From CAIWHR01 sp035541655 (lineage in GTDB: Bacteria; Pseudomonadota; Gammaproteobacteria; Burkholderiales; Casimicrobiaceae): a stretch of 64,000 nucleotides of DNA. The number at the start of each line of letters is the position of its first letter. Positions within the stretch are counted from its first letter, which is position 1. The stretch covers positions 28,982 to 92,981 of the forward strand of contig DATKMY010000086.1 in NCBI GenBank assembly GCA_035541655.1. Direction: 5' to 3'. The notes beneath the pieces are model-generated. The model did no database searches, was not told where the DNA came from, and saw only the letters and a program-made list of their open reading frames with translations. This document shows, one piece after another, positions 24,391-32,715 of this stretch. The position numbers and the translations under genes are program-made.

Positions 24391-25677
24391 TCAGGCGATC
24401 GCCTTGCCGGCGCTCGCCCTCTTCTCCGGCGTCAGGTGCGCAGCGCGCGGCTCGCCCCCGTACGTCGCGCGGACGTAATCGTCGACGATCCTCTGGAACT
24501 CGGATGCGATGTTGTCGCCTTTCAGCGTGACGGTCTTCTCGCCGTCGACGTACACCGGCGCGACGGGCGTCTCGCCGGTGCCCGGGAGCGATATGCCGAT
24601 GTTGGCGAGCTTCGACTCGCCCGGGCCGTTGACCACGCAGCCCATCACGGCGACCTGCATCGCCTCGACGCCGGGATAGCGCGTGCGCCAGAGGGGCATC
24701 TGCGCGCGCAGGTAGGCCTGGATGCGTTCGGCGAGCTCCTGGAACACCGTGCTCGTCGTGCGCCCGCAGCCCGGACACGCGGCGACCAGCGGCGCGAAGG
24801 AGCGCAAGCCCATCGTCTGCAGGAGCTCCTGCGCGACGACGACCTCCTTCGTGCGCTCGCCGTCGGGATCGGGCGTCAGCGAAACGCGAATCGTATCGCC
24901 GATGCCCTGCTGCAGCAGCACCGCCATCGCGGCGCTCGATGCGACGATGCCCTTGCTTCCCATTCCCGCCTCGGTCAAGCCGAGATGCAGCGGGTAGTCG
25001 CAGCGACGCGCGAGCTCGCGGTATACGCCGATCAGCTCCTGGACGTCGGAAACCTTGCAGGAAAGGACGATGCGGTCGCCCCCGAGCCCGAGCTCCTCGG
25101 CGCGCTGGGCGCTGCCGATAGCAGAGGCGACGAGCGCTTCGCGCATCACCGCTTCGGCGGACTGCGGCGCCGCGCGCTTCGCGTTTTCGTCCATCATCCG
25201 CGCGAGCAGATCGGCGTCGAGACTTCCCCAGTTGACGCCGATGCGCACCGGCTTGCCGTATTCGACCGCCTTCTCGATCATCACGGCGAATTGGCGATCG
25301 CGCTTCGATCCCTTGCCGACGTTGCCCGGGTTGATCCGGAATTTCGCGAGAGCGCGCGCGCAGTCCGGATAGTCGGTGAGCAGCTTGTGGCCGTTGAAAT
25401 GGAAGTCGCCGACGAGGGGAACCATGCACCCCGCCGCATCGAGGCGCTCGCGGATCGACGCGACGGCGGCCGCGGCTTCCGCGGTGTTGACGGTGACACG
25501 GACGAGCTCCGAGCCTGCGTCGGCGAGCTCGCGCACCTGCGCGACCGTGGCGCGGATGTCGGCGGTGTCGGTGTTCGTCATCGACTGCACGACGATCGGG
25601 GCGCCTCCGCCGATCGGCAAGCCGGCGATGTCGACCTGCCGCGTGCGCGAGCGGACGATCGGGTCAGCGCGGCTCAT
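24391..25677 (-). CDS. ispG: 4-hydroxy-3-methylbut-2-en-1-yl diphosphate synthase
   Basis: Iron-sulfur enzyme of 428 residues (GcpE) in the MEP isoprenoid pathway, converting MEcPP to HMBPP. The TIM-barrel part opens with IVVQSMTNTDTADIRATVAQ. The Fe-S part contains CPGCGRTT and MGCVVNGPGE, which supply the cluster cysteines. The start MSRADPIVRSRTRQVD is just upstream of the conserved region. It lies 19 bases after the rodZ stop in the rodZ-ispG-hisS order typical of this group. Confidence 0.96.
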   Translation of the reverse strand: MSRADPIVRSRTRQVDIAGLPIGGGAPIVVQSMTNTDTADIRATVAQVRELADAGSELVRVTVNTAEAAAAVASIRERLDAAGCMVPLVGDFHFNGHKLLTDYPDCARALAKFRINPGNVGKGSKRDRQFAVMIEKAVEYGKPVRIGVNWGSLDADLLARMMDENAKRAAPQSAEAVMREALVASAIGSAQRAEELGLGGDRIVLSCKVSDVQELIGVYRELARRCDYPLHLGLTEAGMGSKGIVASSAAMAVLLQQGIGDTIRVSLTPDPDGERTKEVVVAQELLQTMGLRSFAPLVAACPGCGRTTSTVFQELAERIQAYLRAQMPLWRTRYPGVEAMQVAVMGCVVNGPGESKLANIGISLPGTGETPVAPVYVDGEKTVTLKGDNIASEFQRIVDDYVRATYGGEPRAAHLTPEKRASAGKAIA

Positions 25678-25696
25678 CGGACGTCCTCGACCGCTT

Positions 25697-26773
25697 TCAT
25701 GGGAGCGTAAGGCGCGCGACGTTCTTCTGCGTATACGGCGCGAGGTCCACTCGCTCACCCTTGTAGCGCACCGTCACGTCGCCCGCGTTCCCGATCTTGA
25801 TGCTGAGCGGCGGCGCTCCGGTCACCGTCTGCGCGGTGCCGCGATGGTATATGCCGCTGAGCAGCACCTGCCCATTGCGGTCGCGGATCTCCGCCCACGA
25901 ATTGTCGCGGAACGCGACGACGACCGTCTGCTCGCTGACCGGCGCGGCGGCTGCGGCGGCGCCAGGCATAGTAGTGGCGGCGCCAGGCGTGGTAGCGGCG
26001 GCGGACGTCGCAGCCGGCGCTGGCGTCGCAGCCGGGGCGGACGTCGGCGCGGTGCCGGAAACCGCCGCTGTCGTCGGCGGCCGTTCGTCGGCTGCCGCCG
26101 GCGTCGCTCCGCCGCCGGATTTCACGGAAGCGGTGGCCCTCGAAAAATCGGAGGGGGGCGAATGCACAGCGTCGCTTCCCGGCGCATTCGCCGCAACCGG
26201 ATTCGGAAGCGCTGTCGCCGGGACCGCCGCGGCGTCGACCGTTGAGGGCACAGGCGCGGAGGCGCCCGGGCCTTTCTGCCCGGCGCCGTGCGGCTCGGCT
26301 GCAGGAACTGCAAGATGAGACTCTCCCGGCGGCCGCATCCATTCGTAGATCGCGGCAATCGCGACGATCGCCGCAAGGACGGATGGGATGACCCAGCGCG
26401 CCCAGGGAGTCCGCGCATGCTCGGTCGTAGGCAGCTCGCCGATGGTCGGCGCAGTCGGCGAGAGCAACGGCGCCTCGAGCGCCGGCGCCGAGGAGCCCCC
26501 CGGCAGCGCGCTCAGGACGCGCTCGGGATCGAGCCGTACGAGCCGTGCGTAGTTGCGGACGAAGCCCCGAATGAAGGTCCGGCCGGGAAGCTCTTCGTAA
26601 TCGCCGTCCTCGATCGCCTTGACCTGCCGCGGCGCGAGCTTCAAGTTCTGGGCGACCGCGTCGACGGTCATGCCGGCCGATTCGCGAGCGGCGCGAAGCA
26701 TTGCCCCCGCCAATCCAGGCGGCGTATCGCGCGCTTCCGGCGGTTCCATCGCGTCACGTCCGGTTACTCGCAT
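25697..26773 (-). CDS. rodZ: RodZ-like cell-shape protein
   Basis: A 358-residue bitopic membrane protein linking MreB to the cell-wall machinery. It has an N-terminal helix-turn-helix domain (GAMLRAARESAGMTVDAVAQ, about 20-95), one membrane helix (127-146), and a long Ala/Pro/Thr-rich periplasmic linker. A C-terminal DUF4115 beta domain follows (VVVAFRDNSWAEIRDRNGQVLLS in two blocks). The first ATG overlaps the pilF stop by ten bases. A second ATG at 26749 (MEPPEARD) gives a 14-base gap and is equally possible. Confidence 0.88.
   Translation of the reverse strand: MRVTGRDAMEPPEARDTPPGLAGAMLRAARESAGMTVDAVAQNLKLAPRQVKAIEDGDYEELPGRTFIRGFVRNYARLVRLDPERVLSALPGGSSAPALEAPLLSPTAPTIGELPTTEHARTPWARWVIPSVLAAIVAIAAIYEWMRPPGESHLAVPAAEPHGAGQKGPGASAPVPSTVDAAAVPATALPNPVAANAPGSDAVHSPPSDFSRATASVKSGGGATPAAADERPPTTAAVSGTAPTSAPAATPAPAATSAAATTPGAATTMPGAAAAAAPVSEQTVVVAFRDNSWAEIRDRNGQVLLSGIYHRGTAQTVTGAPPLSIKIGNAGDVTVRYKGERVDLAPYTQKNVARLTLP
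25958..25999. repeat. Imperfect tandem repeat, 2 x 21 bases, inside rodZ
   Basis: Two adjacent 21-base units of the form GGCGCCAGGC-TAG-GGC differ at three positions or so. They code for part of the Ala/Thr/Pro-rich linker of RodZ. The period keeps the reading frame. Confidence 0.55.
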
Positions 26774-27576
26774 ATTCCGGTAGGTATCGCCTTCGTCTCG
26801 GCGGAGTCCGGATAGCGGTTCTTGAGTTGCGAGATGTACGACTGCTCGGCGCCGTGGTCGCCGCTCTTCTTCTCGATGCACATCGCGAGGTAGAGCGCCT
26901 CGGGCGCAACCGGCTGCTGCTGCGTCAGCCTGCGGATCCACGCGCGCGCATCGTCCTGGCGGCCGAGCTTGAAGCTCAGCAGCGCGACGCCGTAGATCGC
27001 CTGCGGATTGTTGGGGGCGATCGCCTGCGCGCGCCGGAAGTAGCTGTCGGCGGCGGCCAGGTCGCCGAACGCGAGGCTGCAGCGGCCGGCGTTGATCATC
27101 GCCGTCTCCGGTGACTTGTAGAGCGGATCGCGCAGCGCGAACTCGAACTCGGGGATCGCTTCGCGGGGGCGTCCGTTGCTGCAAAGAAACCAGCCCCAGT
27201 TGTGATGGAAGTCCGGGTTCTGCGGTGCCATGGCGAGCGCGCGCTGGAAATTCTGCTCGGCCTTCGCATTCTCGCCGAGCATCGCGTAGACGAGTCCGTA
27301 GAGGTCGTAGATTCGCGGCTCGTTGGGGTCGAGCTTCGAGGCTTCGCCCAGCTCCTCGAGCGCAATGTCCATCCGGCCGCGCTCGTAGTAGCCGGCGGCG
27401 AGCTCGGCGTGCAGCTTGGCGCGTTCCCTCGGCGAGACTTCCTGCTGCTTGACGGGCGGGGGCGGTGCCGGCTGAGCCGGCGGCGCGGGTGCCGCGGGCG
27501 GCGGGGTTGCGCAACCGGCGAGAGCGAACGCGACGGCGAGCAACAGGGACACGGAGGCTTTAAGGGACGCGGGCAT
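26764..27576 (-). CDS. pilF: Type IV pilus biogenesis/stability lipoprotein PilF (PilW)
   Basis: Outer-membrane TPR lipoprotein of 270 residues that helps the PilQ secretin assemble. A signal peptide with lipobox LAGC (Cys near residue 22) is followed by a Pro/Ala linker. About six TPR units follow, including AELAAGYYERGRMDIALEEL, YDLYGLVYAMLGENAKAEQN and NPDFHHNWGWFLCSNGR. Its place between rlmN and rodZ is the standard one. No other pilus gene is in the window. Confidence 0.9.
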   Translation of the reverse strand: MPASLKASVSLLLAVAFALAGCATPPPAAPAPPAQPAPPPPVKQQEVSPRERAKLHAELAAGYYERGRMDIALEELGEASKLDPNEPRIYDLYGLVYAMLGENAKAEQNFQRALAMAPQNPDFHHNWGWFLCSNGRPREAIPEFEFALRDPLYKSPETAMINAGRCSLAFGDLAAADSYFRRAQAIAPNNPQAIYGVALLSFKLGRQDDARAWIRRLTQQQPVAPEALYLAMCIEKKSGDHGAEQSYISQLKNRYPDSAETKAIPTGICE

Positions 27577-27611
27577 GGCAGGGTTTCTGCAACGGTTTTC
27601 GTTCACGGACC

Positions 27612-28727
27612 CTAGTGCGCGGCGGGCGCCACGCGCGCCCCATGGATGCGCAGCGTCCGTTTCGTGCGATCGCGGACCCGTCCGACGAGCTGCCCGCACG
27701 CCGCGTCGATGTTGTCGCCGCGCGTCTTGCGGATCGTCGCGACGAGGCCGGCCTCCGCGAGGGTCCGCTGGAACGCGAGAATCCGCGCGCGCGGGCTCGC
27801 GCGGAAATCGGCGCCCGGAAACGGGTTCCATGGAATGAGGTTCACCTTGCACGGCACGTCGCACACGCGCGCCGCGAGCGCGCGTGCCTGGTCCGGAGAA
27901 TCGTTGACCCCGTCGAGCATCACGTATTCGAACGTGACGAAATTGCGCGGCGCCCGGTCGAGATAGCGCACGCAGGCCTCGAGGAGCGTCGCGATCGGAT
28001 ACTTGCGGTTGATCGGCACGAGCCGGTCGCGTAGCGCGTCGTCGGAAGCGTGCAGCGAGACCGCGAGGGCGACCGGACAGTCGTCGCGCAGCCGGTCGAT
28101 CGCAGGGACGATCCCGGAGGTCGATAGGGTCACGCGACGGCGCGAGAGCCCGTAAGCGTTGTCGTCGAGGAACACACAAAGCGCCGCGCGCACGTTGTCG
28201 TAGTTGGCGAGCGGCTCGCCCATCCCCATCATCACGACGTTGGTGATCGGCGCGCGGCCTTGCTCGACCCACGGCGCGCTGATTCCGTCGGCGAGAAGCG
28301 CGCGGTTCGCGTGCCAGAGCTGGCCGACGATCTCGGCAACGGTCAGATTGCGGTTGAAGCCCTGCTTGCCCGTCGAGCAGAACGCGCAGTCGAGTGCGCA
28401 GCCCGCCTGCGACGAAATGCACAGCGTGCCGCGGTCGTCCTCGGGGATGTAGACCATCTCCACCGCGTTGCCCGCGCCCACGTCGAGCAGCCACTTGCGC
28501 GTGCCGTCGGCCGCCGTCGCATCGCTGATGACCGCCGGCCCGCGAATCTCCACGGTGCCGGCGAGGCGTTCGCGCAGCGACTTCGAGAGATCCGTCATCG
28601 CCGCCACGTCGTCGACGAGCCGCTGGTGGATCCAGTGCGAGACTTGGCGGGCGCGAAAAGGCTTCTCGCCCAGGCCGGCGAGGAACGCTGCGATCCCCGT
28701 GGCGTCCAGTTCGAGGAGGTTGGTCAT
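27612..28727 (-). CDS. rlmN: Dual-specificity 23S rRNA/tRNA adenine-C2 methyltransferase RlmN
   Basis: A 371-residue radical-SAM enzyme that methylates A2503 of 23S rRNA and A37 of some tRNAs. The cluster motif CALDCAFCSTGKQGF is intact, as are VVMMGMGEPLANYDNV and the resolving-cysteine region RGDNIDAACGQL. The start MTNLLELDATGIAAFLAGLG is normal for the family. It lies between ndk and pilF; the gap to ndk is 22 bases. Confidence 0.97.
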   Translation of the reverse strand: MTNLLELDATGIAAFLAGLGEKPFRARQVSHWIHQRLVDDVAAMTDLSKSLRERLAGTVEIRGPAVISDATAADGTRKWLLDVGAGNAVEMVYIPEDDRGTLCISSQAGCALDCAFCSTGKQGFNRNLTVAEIVGQLWHANRALLADGISAPWVEQGRAPITNVVMMGMGEPLANYDNVRAALCVFLDDNAYGLSRRRVTLSTSGIVPAIDRLRDDCPVALAVSLHASDDALRDRLVPINRKYPIATLLEACVRYLDRAPRNFVTFEYVMLDGVNDSPDQARALAARVCDVPCKVNLIPWNPFPGADFRASPRARILAFQRTLAEAGLVATIRKTRGDNIDAACGQLVGRVRDRTKRTLRIHGARVAPAAH

Positions 28728-28749
28728 CGAACAGCCTGGAGCGTGGGTC

Positions 28750-29175
28750 CTAGCGGCTGTAGACCGCGAGTGCCGGGAAGAAATACGCGACCTCGGCCTT
28801 GGCCGTTTCCGGGCCGTCGGAGCCGTGAACCGCGTTCGCGTCGATCGAGTCGGCAAAATCGGCGCGGATTGTTCCGGGCGCGGCTTTAGTCGGGTCGGTC
28901 GCCCCCATCAGGTCGCGGTTCTTCGCGATCGCATTCTCGCCTTCGAGGACCTGGATCATGACCGGACCGGAGGTCATGAACTCGACGAGGGCACCGAAGA
29001 ACGGCCGTTCGCGGTGGACGGCGTAAAATCCCTCGGCCTCTGCGCGCGAGAGCCGTCGCATCTGCGCGGCGACGATCCTGAGGCCACTCGCCTCGAAACG
29101 CGAGTAGATCTTGCCGATCACGTTTTTGGCGACGGCATCGGGCTTGACGATGGAAAGCGTGCGTTCGACGGCCAT
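28750..29175 (-). CDS. ndk: Nucleoside diphosphate kinase
   Basis: A 141-residue enzyme that transfers the gamma-phosphate between nucleoside tri- and diphosphates. The active-site motif NAVHGSDG with the phosphorylated His is intact. The start MAVERTLSIVKPDAVAKNVI and AENAIAKNR-type region are canonical. A GGAG precedes the ATG by about 11 bases. It is the first gene of the long minus-strand run and has an extended -10 promoter at 29217-29225. Confidence 0.97.
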   Translation of the reverse strand: MAVERTLSIVKPDAVAKNVIGKIYSRFEASGLRIVAAQMRRLSRAEAEGFYAVHRERPFFGALVEFMTSGPVMIQVLEGENAIAKNRDLMGATDPTKAAPGTIRADFADSIDANAVHGSDGPETAKAEVAYFFPALAVYSR

Positions 29176-29216
29176 ATTTGCAGCACTCCGGGGCGATTAC
29201 CCAAGATAAACACGCA

Positions 29217-29225
29217 ATTATAGCA
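29217..29225 (-). promoter_or_regulatory. Extended -10 promoter of ndk
   Basis: The minus strand reads TGCTATAAT, a perfect -10 box with the TGn extension. Transcription would start near 29210, giving a leader of about 35 bases. No good -35 box is visible, as is common for extended -10 promoters. It probably drives ndk and part of the downstream run. Confidence 0.6.
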
Positions 29226-29318
29226 GTTCGACCGTCGCCCCCGTTCGCGGAGCGGTCGCCGGACCTCGCCGCGGCCGGGCTCCCGCACTGCACGACGGGG
29301 CGCCGCCTCCGGAAAGGA

Positions 29319-29340
29319 AAGCCCGGCCGGAGCCGGGCTT
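29319..29340 (-). terminator. Terminator of the TRAP transporter operon
   Basis: A nine-base-pair perfect stem AAGCCCGGC/GCCGGGCTT with a four-base loop lies 28 bases after the dctM stop. On the minus strand it is followed by TTCCTTTCC, a weak T-rich tract. Confidence 0.65.
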
Positions 29341-29367
29341 CCGGAGCGCCGCGCGGCTCGCCGGGCT

Positions 29368-30762
29368 TCAGAGCATGTGTAGCGCCCGCGGCAGGACCAG
29401 AGTGAGCCAGGGCCAGTAGGTGACGATCACCAGGAACACGAGCATCGTGATCAGCCAGGGCAGCACGGCTTTGGTGAGCTCGGTGATGCCGAGCTTCGAG
29501 ATGCCCGAGGCGACGTACAGGTTCAATCCCACCGGAGGGTGGCACAGGCCGACTTCCATGTTGACGTCGATCAGGATGCCGAGATGCACCGGATGGATCC
29601 CGAGCGCCATCGCCGCGGGGTAGAGGATCGGCGCCATGATCAGGATGATCGACGAGGGCTCCATGAAGTTGCCGGCCACGAGCAGCAGGATGTTCGCGAG
29701 CAGCAGGAAGCCGACGACGCCGAGATCCTTGCCGAGGATCCAGTCCGCGAGCGCGTGCGGGATGTTCTCGTTGGTGAGGATGAAGGAGAACAGCGCCGCG
29801 TTCGTGATGATGTAGAGCAGCATCGCGCTCATGTTCGCCGACGTGAGCAGGACCTGACCGAGCTGCTTGAGCGGCATCGCCTTGTAGACGTACACGGAGA
29901 CGAAGAACGCGTACACGGCGCTCACGGCCGCCGCCTCCGTCGCCGTGAAGATGCCGGAGTAGATCCCGCCGATGATGATCACGACGAGCATCAGTCCCCA
30001 GACGCTCTCGCGGAACGCCTTCCAGCGCTGCGCCCAGGTCGCCTTCGGCATCCGCGCGTAGTCGTTCTTGCGCGCGATGTACCAGGTGACCACGCAGAGC
30101 ATCGTCGTCAGCATGATCCCCGGCAGCAGCCCTGCGACGAACAGCGCGCCGATCGATGTGTTGGTCGCGATCGCATAGATGACCTTCGGGATCGACGGGA
30201 GCATCAATATCCCGAGCGACCCGGCGACCGTGATCACACCGGCGCCGAAGCGCATCGGGTAGCCGCGGCGGACCATCTCCGGCAACACGATCGAGCCGAT
30301 CGCGACCACCGTGGCGACGCTCGAGCCGCAGACGAGCGCGAACATCGCGCAGGCGAGGATGCCGGCGAGGGCGAGCCCGCCGTGCAGGTGCCCGATCATC
30401 GACATCGCGAAGTCGATCATCTTGCGCGCGACGCCGCCGTGCGTGAGGAAGTTGCCGGCGAGGATGAAGAACGGCACGGCCATGATTTCGAAGCGCTCGA
30501 TGCCAGTGAAGAGCTTCAGCGCGACGGACTCGATCGGCACTTGCGTCATCGTGAACACGAACGTGAGCACGGTAAGGCCAAGGGCTATCGAGATCGGCGT
30601 GCCGGTGAGCATCAGGCCGATCAGAACGCAGAAGAGCACGAGCGAGCTCGGCAGCGCGACGCCCGCATAGGCGAGCGGAAGCGTCGCAAGCAGCACGATC
30701 GGGAGGACCGCGAACAGCCGCGTCGCTGGGCTCATCGCCGTCGGTGCGGACGCGGCGGTCAT
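29368..30762 (-). CDS. dctM: TRAP transporter large permease (DctM)
   Basis: A 464-residue inner-membrane protein with about 12 hydrophobic helices, the ion-coupled transport subunit of a TRAP importer. Family motifs include LFCVLIGLMLTGTPISIALG, PFFILAGNFLTHGGVARKMI and CGSSVATVVAIGSIVLPEM, with GLCHPPVGLNLYVASGI near the end. Its start overlaps the dctQ stop by four bases. Together with DctP and DctQ it probably imports a C4-dicarboxylate or similar organic acid. The substrate is inferred from the DctP type only. Confidence 0.93.
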   Translation of the reverse strand: MTAASAPTAMSPATRLFAVLPIVLLATLPLAYAGVALPSSLVLFCVLIGLMLTGTPISIALGLTVLTFVFTMTQVPIESVALKLFTGIERFEIMAVPFFILAGNFLTHGGVARKMIDFAMSMIGHLHGGLALAGILACAMFALVCGSSVATVVAIGSIVLPEMVRRGYPMRFGAGVITVAGSLGILMLPSIPKVIYAIATNTSIGALFVAGLLPGIMLTTMLCVVTWYIARKNDYARMPKATWAQRWKAFRESVWGLMLVVIIIGGIYSGIFTATEAAAVSAVYAFFVSVYVYKAMPLKQLGQVLLTSANMSAMLLYIITNAALFSFILTNENIPHALADWILGKDLGVVGFLLLANILLLVAGNFMEPSSIILIMAPILYPAAMALGIHPVHLGILIDVNMEVGLCHPPVGLNLYVASGISKLGITELTKAVLPWLITMLVFLVIVTYWPWLTLVLPRALHML

Positions 30763-31349
30763 GGCCGCACTCCCGCCGTGCCTTCGGTCGGATGCAACGC
30801 TGCGCTTGCCGAGTCGTCGACCCCCTCGACGCGCGAGACGTCGTGCTTCGGCAGCTCACCGGTCCGTGCGAACGCGTAGGCGACCTGCAGAAAGCGGAAG
30901 CACATCAGGTAGGAACCGAGAGGGATGCACAGGTAGACGATCCACTTCGGAAGCTCGAGGTCGGGCGAAGTCTGGTCGGTGTGGGCCATGTCCCACGTGA
31001 AATACGCGCCGAACGTCCCGATCGTGCCGGTGAACATCGCGCCTGCGAGAAGGCCGAAGAGCACGTAGGCCTTGCGCCAGCGCGGCGACAGGTGGTTGAT
31101 CAGCACGTCGACGCCGACATGGATCCCGGTGCGCACGCCGTAGGCGGCGCCGAATTTCGCCATCCACACGAACATGTAGATGCAGAGCTCCTGCGACCAG
31201 GAGAGATCGATCTTGAGCAGCAGGTCCTGCACCGGGCTCGGCGTCCCTGCCGCGTAGCGGTGAATGACGGCCACGAAGATCAGGAGCGTCGCGCCGGCCA
31301 TCAGGCTGGCGATCAGCCACTCCTCGAGACGATCGACAATCTTCAGCAT
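30759..31349 (-). CDS. dctQ: TRAP transporter small permease (DctQ)
   Basis: A 196-residue membrane protein with four hydrophobic helices (about 12-33, 50-70, 90-112 and 135-155). It is the small membrane subunit of the TRAP importer. The conserved region SWSQELCIYMFVWMAKFGAA and GVRTGIHVGVDVLINHL are typical. It is coupled to dctM by a four-base overlap and separated from dctP by 118 bases containing a strong hairpin. Confidence 0.92.
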   Translation of the reverse strand: MLKIVDRLEEWLIASLMAGATLLIFVAVIHRYAAGTPSPVQDLLLKIDLSWSQELCIYMFVWMAKFGAAYGVRTGIHVGVDVLINHLSPRWRKAYVLFGLLAGAMFTGTIGTFGAYFTWDMAHTDQTSPDLELPKWIVYLCIPLGSYLMCFRFLQVAYAFARTGELPKHDVSRVEGVDDSASAALHPTEGTAGVRP

Positions 31350-31404
31350 GGCCGTCCTCCCTGTTGGGGGCGGTCCTCGGCGCGGGCGCTGCCCCCTCGA
31401 CGTG

Positions 31405-31441
31405 AAAACGCCACTGCCGAACGCGAGATCCGGCAGTGGCG
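31405..31441 (-). terminator. Hairpin with T-run between dctP and dctQ
   Basis: A perfect 11-base-pair stem CGCCACTGCCG/CGGCAGTGGCG (31409-31441) with an 11-base loop is followed on the minus strand by TTTTCACG. It lies 26 bases after the dctP stop. It can act as a partial terminator or a 3' stabiliser, making more binding protein than permease. Confidence 0.7.
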
Positions 31442-31467
31442 TCGGTGTCCGCTGCAGCTCGCCTCGG

Positions 31468-32469
31468 CTAAGGCTTGAACCCGGTTTCCTTGTAGACCTC
31501 GGCGATCGTTTCCTTGCCGACGCGGGCCTCGTTCTCCTTGTGCACCGATACGAGGGCTTTCTTCATCGCGGCCTTCTCCTCGGGCGTAAGCGTGATGATC
31601 TGCGTCCGGCCGGACTTCTTCACGGCTTCGAGAGCGTCGTCGTTCTCCTTCTTCGCGATGTCGTTCGCGTACTTGGTCGCGTCCTTCATCGCGCCCTCGA
31701 GCGTTGTCCGGATGTCCGGCGGCAATCCGTCCCAGAACTTCTTGTTGACGATCACCGCGTAGCCCAGGTAGCCGTGCTCGGTCAGCGCGAGGTATTTCTG
31801 CACTTCGTGCATTTTCTGCGTGTAGAAGTTCGATGGCGGATTCTCGGTGCCGTCGACCACGCCGGTCTGCAGCGCCTGGTAGACCTCGGAGAACGCCATC
31901 ACCTGCGGGATCGCGCCCAGCGCCTTCATCTCGTCGCCCAGCACCTTCGACGATTGGATCCGCATCTTGAGACCCTTGTAATCGGCGGGGGCCTTGAGCG
32001 GCTTGTTCGCGCTCATGTCCTTGAACCCGTTGTCCCAGTAGGCGAGCCCGACGATTCCCTTGCTCTCGAGCTTCTTGAACAGCGCTTGTCCCACGGGTCC
32101 GGACGTGACCTTGTGCAGCTCGTCGTAGTTGTCGAAGATGTACGGGAGATCGAAGACCTCGAATTCGCGCACGCCGAGCGGACCGAACTTCGCGAGCGAC
32201 GGCGCGAGCATCTGCACCGAGCCGAGTTGCAGCGCCTCCATCTCCTCGCCGTCCTTGAACAGCGTGCTGTTCGGGTACACCTCGACCTTGACGCGCCCCT
32301 TCGTGCGCTCCTCGGCGAGCTTCTTGAAATACTCGGCGCCCTTGCCCTTCGGCGTGTCGACCGCAACGACGTGGCTGAACTTGATTACGATGGGCTGCTG
32401 TGCGAACGCCGCGCCGGCGAACGACAGCGCCGCCGCAGCTGTTGCGGCGAGCACGAAACCGAACTTCAT
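31468..32469 (-). CDS. dctP: TRAP transporter substrate-binding protein (DctP family)
   Basis: Periplasmic binding protein of 333 residues. A signal peptide (about residues 1-23, ending AFAQQ) is followed by the DctP fold: IKFSHVVAVDTPKGKGAEYF, then the ligand-carboxylate Arg region KGLKMRIQSSKVLGDEMKAL, and EVYQALQTGVVDGTENP. This pattern fits C4-dicarboxylate-type TRAP proteins. The start is fixed by AGGAGGA about six bases upstream of the ATG. It is the first gene of the operon, behind a promoter at 32554-32582. Confidence 0.95.
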   Translation of the reverse strand: MKFGFVLAATAAAALSFAGAAFAQQPIVIKFSHVVAVDTPKGKGAEYFKKLAEERTKGRVKVEVYPNSTLFKDGEEMEALQLGSVQMLAPSLAKFGPLGVREFEVFDLPYIFDNYDELHKVTSGPVGQALFKKLESKGIVGLAYWDNGFKDMSANKPLKAPADYKGLKMRIQSSKVLGDEMKALGAIPQVMAFSEVYQALQTGVVDGTENPPSNFYTQKMHEVQKYLALTEHGYLGYAVIVNKKFWDGLPPDIRTTLEGAMKDATKYANDIAKKENDDALEAVKKSGRTQIITLTPEEKAAMKKALVSVHKENEARVGKETIAEVYKETGFKP

Positions 32470-32553
32470 GAACTCCTCCTTGACAGTTGAGGCGACCCGA
32501 GCGGATCGCCCATGGGGTGCAGCCCCCGACCGCAGCCCTCGTGGACGGCCAAA

Positions 32554-32582
32554 ATTAGGCCCGCAACCATTCCCTCTGTCAA
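32554..32582 (-). promoter_or_regulatory. Sigma70-type promoter of the dctPQM operon
   Basis: On the minus strand a perfect TTGACA (32582-32577) and CCTAAT (32559-32554) are separated by 17 bases. Transcription would start near 32547, leaving a leader of about 78 bases before dctP. Confidence 0.65.
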
Positions 32583-32715
32583 CCGAGCACCGTGGCGCGG
32601 AAACGACCATGCTCCTCGAACGATCCGCGAACGCACGCTGCGCGGGAGCGACTGGAGGGTGCGGGGACGCACCAGCCAAGCGTACCCGCAACGAGTCCGC
32701 GGCCTTTGATGCCGG

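Noticed and set aside
22153..25710. A plus-strand open frame of more than 1100 codons
   Set aside because: It lies antisense to yfgM, hisS and ispG, which have full family motifs. In high-GC DNA the opposite strand often lacks stops; the translation is Arg/His/Val-rich with no domain.
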